From JBKBII01 sp046299415 (GTDB taxonomy: Bacteria > Pseudomonadota > Gammaproteobacteria > Ectothiorhodospirales > Ectothiorhodospiraceae): 64,000 nucleotides of DNA. The stretch lies in NCBI GenBank assembly GCA_046299415.1, contig JBKBII010000008.1, positions 86,644 to 150,643 on the forward strand, written 5' to 3'. The notes under the pieces are model-generated. The model worked only from the letters and a program-made list of their open reading frames with translations. It made no database searches and was not told the origin of the DNA. Position 1 is the stretch's first letter; every line of letters starts with the position of its first letter. Of this stretch, positions 30,192-39,124 are shown piece after piece. The position numbers and the translations under genes are program-made.

Positions 30192-30623
30192 ATCTAACCT
30201 CGATCTAGTGGATGTATTGAGTCGCTCAGTATTTTGGTCGCGCCGCCCCGTCAAGATCACCGTGATCTCGTGGCCGGTTTCGTACGACCCGGACCGCATA
30301 GTCAGTTGAACCGACCGACCCCGCCGTGTTTTTTTTCTCCACCGCAATGAGACCCACCGCGGTCCTGCCGAACATCTCGACGGGCACGACCCCCGAAAAG
30401 GGTGTGGGGGCAATGAAGAGCAAATCAACCCACCCACCGTTCGTGAACCGGGTCGGCACGCCAAGACTCCTGACCTCTGCTGTTACTCATCGCTCGTTGC
30501 TTCGCGGGCGGCACCGATCCGACACGGTGCACTTCATGACGCAACCGGAGCCCACGATGCATGCCGTCGGGTCATACGCTCTATCAAAGCCGCCGCGTCG
30601 TCTGGATCAACGTGACAACGGAA
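30192..30623. other. Intergenic, hrcA to grpE
   Basis: 432 bp holding the putative grpE promoter (30226-30254) and a run of eight T at about 30328-30335. No gene seen. Confidence 0.5.
30226..30254 (-). promoter_or_regulatory. Putative sigma70 promoter of grpE
   Basis: On the minus strand TTGACG and TACTGA are separated by 17 bases and lie 35 bases upstream of the grpE ATG. The -35 box matches five of six consensus positions; the -10 box is weaker. Confidence 0.45.
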
Positions 30624-31781
30624 TCACTCCGCGCCACTGCCTGAGCGCGACAGCGCAGCCCCCAACATCCGCGCCGTCAGATCGACAATCGGGATCACAC
30701 GCTGGTAAGAGATACGCGCTGGGCCGATGACGCCCAAAACGCCTACGACTTCGCCGTCGACCCGATAAGGCGCCGTAACGGCCGAACAGTCTTCAAACCA
30801 CTCGATCCCGGCTTCGGCACCAATGAAAATCTGCACCTGATCAGCCTGCACGCATTGGTCGAAAATCTGGAGAATTTCGCGCTTTTCCTGAAAAGCCTCC
30901 AGCAACGCGCGCAGTCGATCGACGTTCGCGAGCTCTTGATAATCGAGCAGCTGGGTATGTCCTGCAACGAGCATGTCGTCGTCGTTCGCTTGCGATCCAG
31001 CGACTGCCCGTTCGCCGAGTTGAATCGCCGCAACCATCATCGTGTCAAGATCACGTTGGTGGTCTCGCATCTCGCGCAACAAATGCTCGCGAACATCGCT
31101 TAGCGGACGGCCGGCCAAATGCGAGTTCAAATAATTCGCCATGCGTGTCAACTCTGCAGCCGAAAAGTCCTGCATCGTGTTCAACACGCGGTTTTGCACC
31201 TCGTCGGAGGCCATCACAAGGATTGCCAGTACACGCCGCTCGCCGAGACGCAAAAACTCAATCTGGCGGATTGCGCGTGCCCGCGGGCGTGGCAAGCGAA
31301 CCATACCTGCCAAATGCGTCAAACTCGACAGGAGTTCCGAAGCGGCGCCGAGCAAATCTTTCGAACCGTGCTCCGCCGCCTCGCGCAACCGCCGCTCGAC
31401 CCGTGCGGCGTCCTCATGGTTGGGGTCACGTACTTCTAGCAGCGCATCGACAAACAAACGATAGCCCGACGCAGTAGGCACACGGCCTGCGGAGGCATGC
31501 GGCGCCATAATCAAGCCATGCTCTTCGAGATCCGCCATAACATTGCGAACCGTTGCCGGCGACAGATTCAAGCCGGCGGCACGCGATAAGGTCCGCGAAC
31601 CGATCGGCTGACCATCGCGGATATACAGCTCGATAAGATTGCGCAACAGCACGCGCGCACGCGTGTCGAGAACCGCGTTCAAATGACTGGCCGACGTCGT
31701 CGGAAGGCGGCTCACGGTCACACCCGCAGTCGGCTTCGTCAATGATTCCGCTCTGTCGTCGTCTCGATCCTTGTCTGACAC
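30624..31781 (-). CDS. hrcA: Heat-inducible transcription repressor HrcA
   Basis: HrcA represses chaperone operons by binding CIRCE operators and is itself stabilised by GroEL, closing a feedback loop. The 385-residue product has the N-terminal winged helix (RVLLRNLIELYIRDGQPIGS, then LSPATVRNVMADLEEHGLI) and the inserted and GAF-like domains up to PARISYQRVIPIVDLTARML. The N-terminus carries about 30 residues more than typical. The start is a GTG at 31781 with no Shine-Dalgarno sequence; a poor TTGATT/TACGAA promoter-like pair lies immediately before it. It heads the grpE-dnaK-dnaJ cluster. A CIRCE element is seen upstream of groES but not upstream of hrcA, grpE or dnaK. Confidence 0.96.
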   Translation of the reverse strand: MSDKDRDDDRAESLTKPTAGVTVSRLPTTSASHLNAVLDTRARVLLRNLIELYIRDGQPIGSRTLSRAAGLNLSPATVRNVMADLEEHGLIMAPHASAGRVPTASGYRLFVDALLEVRDPNHEDAARVERRLREAAEHGSKDLLGAASELLSSLTHLAGMVRLPRPRARAIRQIEFLRLGERRVLAILVMASDEVQNRVLNTMQDFSAAELTRMANYLNSHLAGRPLSDVREHLLREMRDHQRDLDTMMVAAIQLGERAVAGSQANDDDMLVAGHTQLLDYQELANVDRLRALLEAFQEKREILQIFDQCVQADQVQIFIGAEAGIEWFEDCSAVTAPYRVDGEVVGVLGVIGPARISYQRVIPIVDLTARMLGAALSRSGSGAE

Positions 31782-32080
31782 TCGAGTTCGTACCTTTTCA
31801 GCATTGCAATCAAGAGATCGAGGTCAGCAGTGAAAAACACGCTTAGCGAAACGACAGCGACCTCATCCCAACCCTTCGCCTACACCACGCAGGATCCACA
31901 CCAGACCACACACGCTGTCATCGCTGCGACAAGCGGTCGCCTGCATGATGCGGTCGTCGGCAGACATCGAACGCTACGCCGAAAACAGCCTCAACGACGC
32001 AACCCGAAACCCGCAACCCAAACCCCCAGGACGCAAAGCGCCCTTGCATGGTTTCAACGCGCCTACCGCATAATGCACCC

Positions 32081-32965
32081 ATGATCGAATTTCGTCGTAT
32101 CGGCCTGACGGGCAAACCCGATGACCCACGCGTGCGCGACGTGCTCCAAGCCCTGTGGCCCGTTTTGACCGCAGCATCCGCGCAAGTTTGGATCGACACA
32201 ACGCTCGCGTCGCTTGCCGCAACACTTAAAGGCGTGGCGCCGCAAACGGCTACTCTAACCAACGCTGCCGCACAGACCGATCTGCTGATCGTGATCGGCG
32301 GCGACGGCAGTTTCCTGTCCTGCGCCCGGGCCGTCCATGGCACCCGCACGGCCCTGTTCGGCGTCAATCTAGGTCGGCTGGGCTTTCTCGTCGATGTTCC
32401 TCCCGAATCGGCGGCAGCGGACCTCGAACACGTTCTCGCCGGCCGCGGTCGCATCGAATCCCGCGCCCTGATCGAAGCGCGCATCGAGCGCGATGGTGTC
32501 GAAATCTTCACCGGGCACGCCCTGAACGACGCCGCGCTTCACGTCGCCGGTGTCGTCCGCGTACTCGAGTTCGATCTCACGGTCGACGGCCTTGATGTCG
32601 CGAGAATGCGAGCCGACGGCATCGTTTTCTCCACTCCCACGGGATCGACCGCCTACGCGTTATCGGCCGGCGGCCCAATCGTCACGCCGCATCTCGATGC
32701 GCTAGTCGTCGTCCCGATCTGCCCACATGGACTCAGCCATCGTCCCCTGGTTCTTAACGGCGACTGCGCGATCGAGTGCCGCCTCTCGCCGGGAAGCCGT
32801 TCCAGTGCCCAACTGGCCCTCGACGGCCGCGATAACATCGACTTTGGTGGGCAAGACCGGCTGACCCTCGGTCGCTCACAAGCCCGCGTGCAATTCGTCC
32901 ATCCGCCCAACCATCATTTTTTACAGACGCTGCGACGAAAACTACGCTGGGCCGAACATCCCTGA
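32081..32965 (+). CDS. nadK: NAD kinase
   Basis: NadK phosphorylates NAD to NADP. The 294-residue protein carries the GGDG ATP-binding motif (LIVIGGDGSFLSC), the family motif GVNLGRLGFLVD, the ALND motif near the NAD site, and TPTGSTAYALSAGGPIV. The ATG at 32081 is the only start that fits. No ribosome site precedes it; CATAAT six bases upstream resembles a -10 box, so the message could be leaderless. The divergent hrcA start is 299 bp away. nadK-recN adjacency is common in gammaproteobacteria. Confidence 0.96.
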   Translation: MIEFRRIGLTGKPDDPRVRDVLQALWPVLTAASAQVWIDTTLASLAATLKGVAPQTATLTNAAAQTDLLIVIGGDGSFLSCARAVHGTRTALFGVNLGRLGFLVDVPPESAAADLEHVLAGRGRIESRALIEARIERDGVEIFTGHALNDAALHVAGVVRVLEFDLTVDGLDVARMRADGIVFSTPTGSTAYALSAGGPIVTPHLDALVVVPICPHGLSHRPLVLNGDCAIECRLSPGSRSSAQLALDGRDNIDFGGQDRLTLGRSQARVQFVHPPNHHFLQTLRRKLRWAEHP

Positions 32966-33059
32966 GCTTGATCGCTTGAGCCCATCGTCATAATCGCGAG
33001 CCAACCGAAACGCAGACCCTGCACATTTGCCTGCCCAATCGACCACTCCGGAGAAACCT

Positions 33060-34811
33060 GTGCTCACCAGCTTGAGCATTCAAAATTTCGCCATCATCGA
33101 ACGCGCAACCCTCGACTTCGCGCCGGGCATGAGCGCGCTCACCGGCGAAACGGGCGCCGGCAAATCGATCTTGGTCGATGCGATCGGCCTGCTGCTTGGT
33201 GACCGAGGCGAAGCCAGCGCGGTCGGCAACTTCGGCGATGAAGCCATTCTCGTCGCGCATTTCCAGCTTACGCCCGATCACGCCGCAACAGCCAGCGACC
33301 CTTCCGACGCGGTCGAGTCGATCGGCGGCCGACGGTCGGCGACACGCGCGCGCCAATGGCTGACCGACAACGGCTTTGACCCACCCACACCGACCAACGA
33401 ACTGCTGATTCGCAGGCGGATCTCAGCAAACGGTAAAGGGCGAGCCTGGATCAACGATCAACCCGCCACGATGAGCCAGTTACGTGGCCTCGGCGAACGG
33501 CTCGTCGCGATCCACGGTCAGCACGCCCATCACCAACTCCTCGGCAGCACCGAGCAGCGCCGCCTGCTTGACCGCTTCGTCGACGCAGACCTTCTCGCAG
33601 CCGTACGGGAGTCGGCCACTCGACTCAACGACCTACAGGCTCGCCGACGCCAACTGGCAGAACGTGCCGACGCCCGGCGCGACCGACTCGAGCTATTGCG
33701 CTTTCAGCTCGAAGAGCTCGACCAACTCGCCCCCTCGGAATCCGATTTCAGCGAAGTTCAGGCCGCCCAGCGGCGACTATCTCACGCTGAAGAACGCCGA
33801 GCCGCACTCGCCTCAGCACTCGAAACACTCGACGACGACGGCGCCGAAAGCCTCTTGCTGCGCGCACGCCAGCAAATCGAAGTCGCGGCCCGCCACGCCC
33901 CGGAACATCAAAACCTGATCCAACGCATCGACGAAATCATCGTGCTGTTGCAGGAGTTGACCAACGATCTGCGCGCCGAAGCCGACGATGACGGAGTCGA
34001 TCCTGCCGCGCTACACGACGCCGAGCAGCGGCTCGACGACTACCTCCGCATCGCGCGCAAACACCGCGTCACGCCGGAGAATCTCGCCGCCCACCACCGC
34101 ACACTAAACGAAGAATCGAAGCAACTCACGGGCGAGAGCGACGCATTCGAACAGCTTGATCGAGCCATCGACAACGCAAAAGAGGCGTACGAGGCGGCAG
34201 CCCGACGCCTTCGCGCATCGCGTCTCGCCGCGGCCGACAGACTCGCCGCGAACGTGACTCGCGCGATACAAGCGCTTGGAATGCCAGGTGGGCAGTTTTT
34301 TGTCGACATCGTGCCCGACGACTCCCGCGTCAGTATCCACGGTACCGAGGACATCGCCTTCGTTGTCCAGACGAACCCCGGTAGCCCCAAAGGCGCACTT
34401 GATCGCGTCGCCTCTGGCGGCGAACTATCCCGCATCGGGCTGGCGCTGCAAGTCCTCGGACATCAAGAAGACGGACCACCGACGTTAATCTTCGATGAAG
34501 TCGACACCGGCATCAGCGGCCGTGTTGCCGACATCGTCGGACGTCATCTGCGAGCACTCGGCCGCGACGCTCAGGTTCTCTGCGTCACCCACCTGGCCCA
34601 AGTCGCTGCCTGTGCACATCAACACATCGAAATCCGCAAAACGCACACCGCGACCACCACACGGACCGAAGCGCACACAGTCGACGGCGAGGACCGGATC
34701 GACGCACTAGCCTCCCTTCTCGGTGGCGCAGCCGCCGGCGAGAGCGCTCGCGCCACCGCACGCGACCTACTCTCAGCAGCTTCCCGCAGCGAAACACCGA
34801 CCGAAACCTGA
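33060..34811 (+). CDS. recN: DNA repair protein RecN
   Basis: RecN is an SMC-like ATPase that helps repair double-strand breaks. The 583 residues include Walker A GETGAGKSILVD near the N-terminus, a central coiled coil (about residues 160-370), the ABC signature ASGGELSRIGLAL and Walker B LIFDEVDTGISG. The start is a GTG at 33060: GGAG lies six bases upstream and translation gives VLTSLSIQNFAIIERA, matching the family N-terminus. The upstream in-frame TTG at 33027 is not supported. It follows nadK by 94 bp in the same direction. Confidence 0.97.
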   Translation: MLTSLSIQNFAIIERATLDFAPGMSALTGETGAGKSILVDAIGLLLGDRGEASAVGNFGDEAILVAHFQLTPDHAATASDPSDAVESIGGRRSATRARQWLTDNGFDPPTPTNELLIRRRISANGKGRAWINDQPATMSQLRGLGERLVAIHGQHAHHQLLGSTEQRRLLDRFVDADLLAAVRESATRLNDLQARRRQLAERADARRDRLELLRFQLEELDQLAPSESDFSEVQAAQRRLSHAEERRAALASALETLDDDGAESLLLRARQQIEVAARHAPEHQNLIQRIDEIIVLLQELTNDLRAEADDDGVDPAALHDAEQRLDDYLRIARKHRVTPENLAAHHRTLNEESKQLTGESDAFEQLDRAIDNAKEAYEAAARRLRASRLAAADRLAANVTRAIQALGMPGGQFFVDIVPDDSRVSIHGTEDIAFVVQTNPGSPKGALDRVASGGELSRIGLALQVLGHQEDGPPTLIFDEVDTGISGRVADIVGRHLRALGRDAQVLCVTHLAQVAACAHQHIEIRKTHTATTTRTEAHTVDGEDRIDALASLLGGAAAGESARATARDLLSAASRSETPTET

Positions 34812-35182
34812 CATCGCCAGCGAGATCACGGTGGCCCGACAGAACTAAAGAAAGGCCTTCGAGGCGATACTCGATAAATCGCTGCGATGCGCGGTAGGTC
34901 TTTTGCCCAGCGACGCGTCAAATCTCGCCGCTCTCGCTTCAAGTCCTCGCGCTGCAACCCACTCGCTGTTATCTGCAACGTGATCCACACCAAAGCGACG
35001 GACTCATTGATTCACCCTACTTCGCAACCCGACAACAATACGCGTTCACAGCATATTTCCGTTGATGCGTTTTCCACGCAGCATCGCCGGCAACTGCCGC
35101 GGGCCGCGTCTCATGGACGAGCCGCCACACCACCATCAGCAGGTGCTTGAGCGCCCCATCACCAAGTGCTGTCGATTGACTG
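34812..35182. other. Intergenic, recN and fur convergent ends
   Basis: 371 bp between convergent genes. Terminators are expected, but no strong hairpin with a T-tract is visible. No gene. Confidence 0.5.
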
Positions 35183-35605
35183 TCAGCGGGCGTGCGGACA
35201 GCGTGCTCGGGTGCAATCGGCGTACAGGACCAGAGCATGGTCACGCAGCTTGAATCCGCGCTCCGACGCAACCTCGGTCTGGCGTCGTTCGATAACGCTG
35301 TCGAAAAACTCTTCGACCCGACCGCACTGATTGCACACGATGTGATCGTGATGACCTTCACGCACCAGCTCAAAGACGGCCTGGTTACCCTCGAAATGCA
35401 GCCGCGAAACGAGGCCCGCCGCCTCGAATTGCGTCAGGACTCGATACACCGTCGCCAGACCGATCTCCTCGCCACCGTCCAGCAGTTCACGATAGATGGC
35501 TTCAGCGGTCAGATGACGGGTATTTGAAGACTCGAGAATCTCTAGAATCTTGATCCGGGGTACAGTGACTTTGAGCCCGGCGTTACGCAGTTCATGGGTT
35601 TCCAA
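35183..35605 (-). CDS. fur: Ferric uptake regulator Fur
   Basis: Fur with Fe(II) represses iron-uptake genes. The 140-residue protein aligns along its length: winged helix with ETHELRNAGLKVTVPRIKIL and EEIGLATVYRVLTQFEAAG, the HHDH metal site (EGHHDHIVC), the CxxC zinc motif in VCNQCGRVEEF, and a C-terminal CTRARC pair. No ATG fits. GGAG lies seven bases before a TTG at 35605, which gives the right N-terminus, so a TTG start is proposed. The longer frame up to 35926 includes non-Fur sequence. bamE is divergent, the usual bamE/fur arrangement. Confidence 0.95.
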   Translation of the reverse strand: METHELRNAGLKVTVPRIKILEILESSNTRHLTAEAIYRELLDGGEEIGLATVYRVLTQFEAAGLVSRLHFEGNQAVFELVREGHHDHIVCNQCGRVEEFFDSVIERRQTEVASERGFKLRDHALVLYADCTRARCPHAR

Positions 35606-35893
35606 CTGTTCTCTCCGGTCGGCTGTGATCAGATCTGCACACAGCGGCCTAGCCTCGCCACCCAACCCGATCGACTCGGTGGCTCTATCGACACGATCGG
35701 GTAGACTCGCGCAATCTACTGACAAACACGGCTCGCCATGTCTAAGCGTCGCATCCATCCGACTGTACCCGCAACCTCCGATGTTTCGAATTGGAACATC
35801 GCCGATCGAATGGCCATCATGATTCGCGCCTGCGTCGACAAGCTTCAGATCAAAGCCCTGAATACCGAGTCCTCGGCCATCACGCGATTCGAC

Positions 35894-36364
35894 ATGACAG
35901 CCACTGCCCAAGCGGGCCCTCTCCAACCTTCTGGCGAATCGTCGGCTCGGCCGACGCCGCAGCCCGGCCGACGTCGCTTTCTCGGTCTCAGCTATGCAGC
36001 GCTGACACCAGCCCTTGGCTTAACCCTCGGCCTCGGGGCCGCCTCGAGCCTAGCAGGCTGTTCGCTTGCCTCTGGTTTCCGCCTCGACGTCCAACAAGGC
36101 AATGCGCTAGACGCCGAACGCGTCGACCAGCTGCAAGTCGGTATGACTGAACGGCAGGTTTTGTTTTTGCTCGGGTCGCCGGCGATCACCGCCGCCTTCC
36201 GCGAAGGTGAACGCTGGGACTACGTCTATTTTAGACGACCCGGAATCGGTCGCTCAGAACGTGCAAAACTCACCATCCATTTCGAAAACGGCCGTGTGGC
36301 ACGGATCCAAAAGCCACAATCCGAACCGCGACAAGATTCGATCGCTTACTCGGACGACGCCTGA
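35894..36364 (+). CDS. bamE: Outer membrane assembly lipoprotein BamE (SmpA/OmlA)
   Basis: BamE is a lipoprotein of the BAM complex that inserts beta-barrels into the outer membrane. The mature domain is clear: VDQLQVGMTERQVLFLLGSP, WDYVYFRRPG, KLTIHFENGRVARI. The leader from the ATG at 35894 is long (55 residues): a Pro/Ser-rich segment, then GRRRFLGLS, a hydrophobic stretch and a lipobox LAGC with the lipidated Cys at residue 56. The RRRFLG pattern resembles a twin-arginine signal, unusual for BamE. Upstream in-frame ATGs (35738, 35810, 35819) exist; none has a strong ribosome site. It is divergent from fur. Confidence 0.93.
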   Translation: MTATAQAGPLQPSGESSARPTPQPGRRRFLGLSYAALTPALGLTLGLGAASSLAGCSLASGFRLDVQQGNALDAERVDQLQVGMTERQVLFLLGSPAITAAFREGERWDYVYFRRPGIGRSERAKLTIHFENGRVARIQKPQSEPRQDSIAYSDDA

Positions 36365-37307
36365 TATACGTCCCATAGACACTATGGACGCCGAATAAAT
36401 TGCGGCTCAGGCGCTGCTCGCTCCGTCGCGAAACGACTTGCCGCAGCTCATTCACCGGACGCCGGCCGTATCCTCACTCTGCCTCCGTCTCGCGGCTTTC
36501 GTCGGCGAATCTCCGGCGCAAACGCAAAGCCCGTCGGAGCGCTCGCATCAAGGTTTCGCGTTCGTCCCCACAGCACATCGACGCCCACACCCGAGTGTGT
36601 GCACCGATCCTGCCCCGAGCGAGGAACCCAGGATTGGCTGCCCTTTTCGGCCAGCAGATCCATCAATCGATCTCGCATACGACGTTGATCGGCTCCGGAC
36701 CACCTCGGGGCACCACGGCCACAAGCAACTGCAAGCCCGAGACATTGCTCGAAGTCGTCGCCTCGGCCGACTGTTTCGGACCGTTCTCTTGCCAAGCGCT
36801 GCTGCGGGTCGCGAAGCGACACGGCTCGTGTGGACTACGCGTTCCGATTGCGACGACCGATGCCCGGCACCAGTCCCACGCTATTCGGGCCCATCGAAGG
36901 CGAATAAAACCAACGCCACAACGGATCGGACTCAAGAAACACCTGGAGCGACCCAGGCAAAACACACAATCGAATTCAAAAGCAGGCCGGCGACGGTCAC
37001 TGCTTCGCCAACGCCGTTACGCCAGCGTAAACACATCGCCAACGTTGTTCGGATCGGACCTATCGAAAGTTGACCAAACCCGCTTCCAGCCACTCCAGGC
37101 CTTGCCTGTCGAGCCTAAGTCACCGCTCGCGCAACAAACCCATCGGCTTGGTTAACGCTGACGTGGCCATCCCGTGACGCTGCCGTCACCAACTAGCGCC
37201 GCCTGCCAATGGGCGCCCATGCAGCCCTAAAGCCGTCGCATCAGTGGGCAGCCGCTGCGATCTGCACGCTTTCCGACCCCCGACCCGGAGCGCTAGCCAT
37301 CGCGCTC
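36365..37307. other. Intergenic, bamE and perM convergent ends
   Basis: 943 bp between convergent genes. Frames on both strands are Arg-rich with irregular codon use. I looked for a degraded hda downstream of perM on the minus strand; only a few residues in about 36700-37080 are suggestive, spread over different frames. No clear terminator. Confidence 0.5.
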
Positions 37308-38450
37308 TCAAGCCCCATCGCGATTGTTCGATGGCGGGTCCGATATCACCGCGTCCGTCTCGGCAACCGCCAGATCCGCATGCGTGCCATCAGGCGTCAC
37401 GAGGCCATGACGCGGCCAGGCATCGAGCACGACATGCACGACGGTGGCCAAGGGGATTGCAAAAAACACGCCCCAGAGACCAAAAATCCCGCCAAACACA
37501 AACACCGCCGTGACAATCGCGACCGGGTGGAGATTGACGACCTCGGAAAACAGAATCGGCACGAGAACGTTACCGTCGAGAAACTGAATCACGCCATAAG
37601 CGATCATTAGCCAGGCAAACTCACCCGACAACCCGAACTGAAAATAACCCACGATAGCGACGGGGATTGTCACGATTGCAGCGCCGATATACGGCACGAT
37701 AACCGAGATTCCCACGAGAAAGGACAGCAACATCGCGTACTGCAAGCCAAACCACTGAAACGTAGCAAACGTCACGCCCCAGACAATCAGAATCTCAATG
37801 AACTTGCCGCGCACGTAACTCGCGAGCTTGACGTTGATCTGCGACCACACGGCCGATACGAGCCGGCGATCTTGCGGAAGAAAGGAGAGAAACCATTTCA
37901 AGATCAAGTCGCGGTCCTTCAGCATGAAGAACACCATCAACGGCACGACGACCAGATAAATCAACAGCACGACGATATATTGAGCCGACGACAACGAAAA
38001 CGACACCACGCGCTGCCCCAGTAAGATCGCCTCAGCGCGAACGGCGCCCGTGATGTCGCGCACCTGCTCCTCGGTAATCAGATTTGGATAGTGCTCGGGA
38101 AGCTGCAGCAGCAGGTTCTGCAATTGCACGACGATACCCGGCAACTCCCTCACCAACTGAGTAACCTGGGTCGACAGCATCGGGAATAGCACAAAGAGCA
38201 CCAAAGCAACCGACGCCAAAAACGCGACAAAGACCAGGTTGACCGCCAGCAAACGCGGCAAGCCGAGCCGGCACAACCGTCCAACCGCCCCCTCGAGCAA
38301 GTAGGCAATCACGATCGACGCCAGGATCGGCGCCAACAGACTGCCAATAAACACAATCAGAAAAAACCCGAGCAGCAACAAGATCGCGAGCAGCACGACC
38401 TGTGGATCGGTGAAGTGGCGTAAATACCAACGCCGGATCATGTCGAACAT
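37308..38450 (-). CDS. AI-2E family (PerM-like) membrane transporter
   Basis: A 380-residue inner-membrane protein with about seven or eight hydrophobic segments. It has the AI-2E/PerM signatures: PDxxL-like loop in LSTQVTQLVRELPGIV, VPLMVFFMLKDRD, and IVPYIGAAIVTIPVAIVGYF followed by IQFLDGNVLVPILF. The ATG at 38450 begins MFDMIRRWYLRHFTDPQ, the usual PerM N-terminus. Members export small molecules or ions (AI-2, Na+/H+), so the substrate here is unknown. In many gammaproteobacteria hda follows; it is absent here. Confidence 0.92.
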   Translation of the reverse strand: MFDMIRRWYLRHFTDPQVVLLAILLLLGFFLIVFIGSLLAPILASIVIAYLLEGAVGRLCRLGLPRLLAVNLVFVAFLASVALVLFVLFPMLSTQVTQLVRELPGIVVQLQNLLLQLPEHYPNLITEEQVRDITGAVRAEAILLGQRVVSFSLSSAQYIVVLLIYLVVVPLMVFFMLKDRDLILKWFLSFLPQDRRLVSAVWSQINVKLASYVRGKFIEILIVWGVTFATFQWFGLQYAMLLSFLVGISVIVPYIGAAIVTIPVAIVGYFQFGLSGEFAWLMIAYGVIQFLDGNVLVPILFSEVVNLHPVAIVTAVFVFGGIFGLWGVFFAIPLATVVHVVLDAWPRHGLVTPDGTHADLAVAETDAVISDPPSNNRDGA

Positions 38451-38523
38451 CGCTGCAGTCCCCAGTCCCTGCTACCAAGCTCGCGGCTCGATGACCCAAG
38501 TACATGACCCATCCACGCGCGGA

Positions 38524-39039
38524 TCAGTTGTTTTGTTCACCCCAAGTCACGCAAAAACGTTCGTAGTGGCGCTTGAACACGCCCTCGAGATCCTCGATCA
38601 CCTCTTTAGCCGCACGCCCCTGCATCACGTGCTGCGCCATCAATGCAGAAGTCTCGTTCAAGAGTTTTGATCGCTCGAGCATCGGATAGGTCGCTGTCAA
38701 GCGGCGCATCGCCTTAATCACCGATTCCTGTTCGGGGCGAACGATCGCCTCTGGCGCGGGTGGCGGACCCGAGGGCCGCTCAACCGGCGTCGCAGCATCC
38801 GCCGAAGCCTCGCGCTGTACGAGAAAATCGGCAAAATCTTGGAGCTGACGCTGACGCTGCGGCGGCAAGACGTCAAAACGTGCCAGCAGATCGCGCTGAG
38901 CCTGGGTCAACACCGTACGCCCGCGGTCCCGCACAAAACTCTCGAGCGGCGCCACCAGCGACGCTACCGCACCCGATTCGTCGACCATCGTTGCAGCTGC
39001 CGATTGACTGATCGGCGGTGGATCGATCGGCAGTGACAT
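38524..39039 (-). CDS. Conserved hypothetical protein, two-part helical
   Basis: A 171-residue soluble protein of unknown function. An N-terminal helical half (LVAPLESFVRDRGRTVLTQA then LPPQRQRQLQDFADFLVQRE) is joined by a Pro-rich linker (PSGPPPAPEA) to a C-terminal half (MRRLTATYPMLERSKLLNET, AKEVIEDLEGVFKRHYE). Codon use is typical of the window, and GGGAGG precedes the start, which could be the ATG at 39039 or the TTG just before it. It lies 85 bp downstream of the amidotransferase-like gene and 73 bp upstream of perM, all on the minus strand, so the three may form an operon. Confidence 0.8.
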   Translation of the reverse strand: MSLPIDPPPISQSAAATMVDESGAVASLVAPLESFVRDRGRTVLTQAQRDLLARFDVLPPQRQRQLQDFADFLVQREASADAATPVERPSGPPPAPEAIVRPEQESVIKAMRRLTATYPMLERSKLLNETSALMAQHVMQGRAAKEVIEDLEGVFKRHYERFCVTWGEQNN

Positions 39040-39124
39040 CAACTCGAACCTCCCAAGCCTGGCTCCTCGAGCCTTGCAAGCGAACGTGCGTTCAAAGCGA
39101 AAATTGCTGGCGACAGCGTCAAAT

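Noticed and set aside
36365..37307. Possible decayed hda gene downstream of perM on the minus strand
   Set aside because: perM is often followed by hda, and short bits (for example STFDRSDPN and QLLVAVVPRG) are faintly reminiscent, but they fall in different frames, lack Walker motifs, and are separated by stops. The resemblance is within chance.
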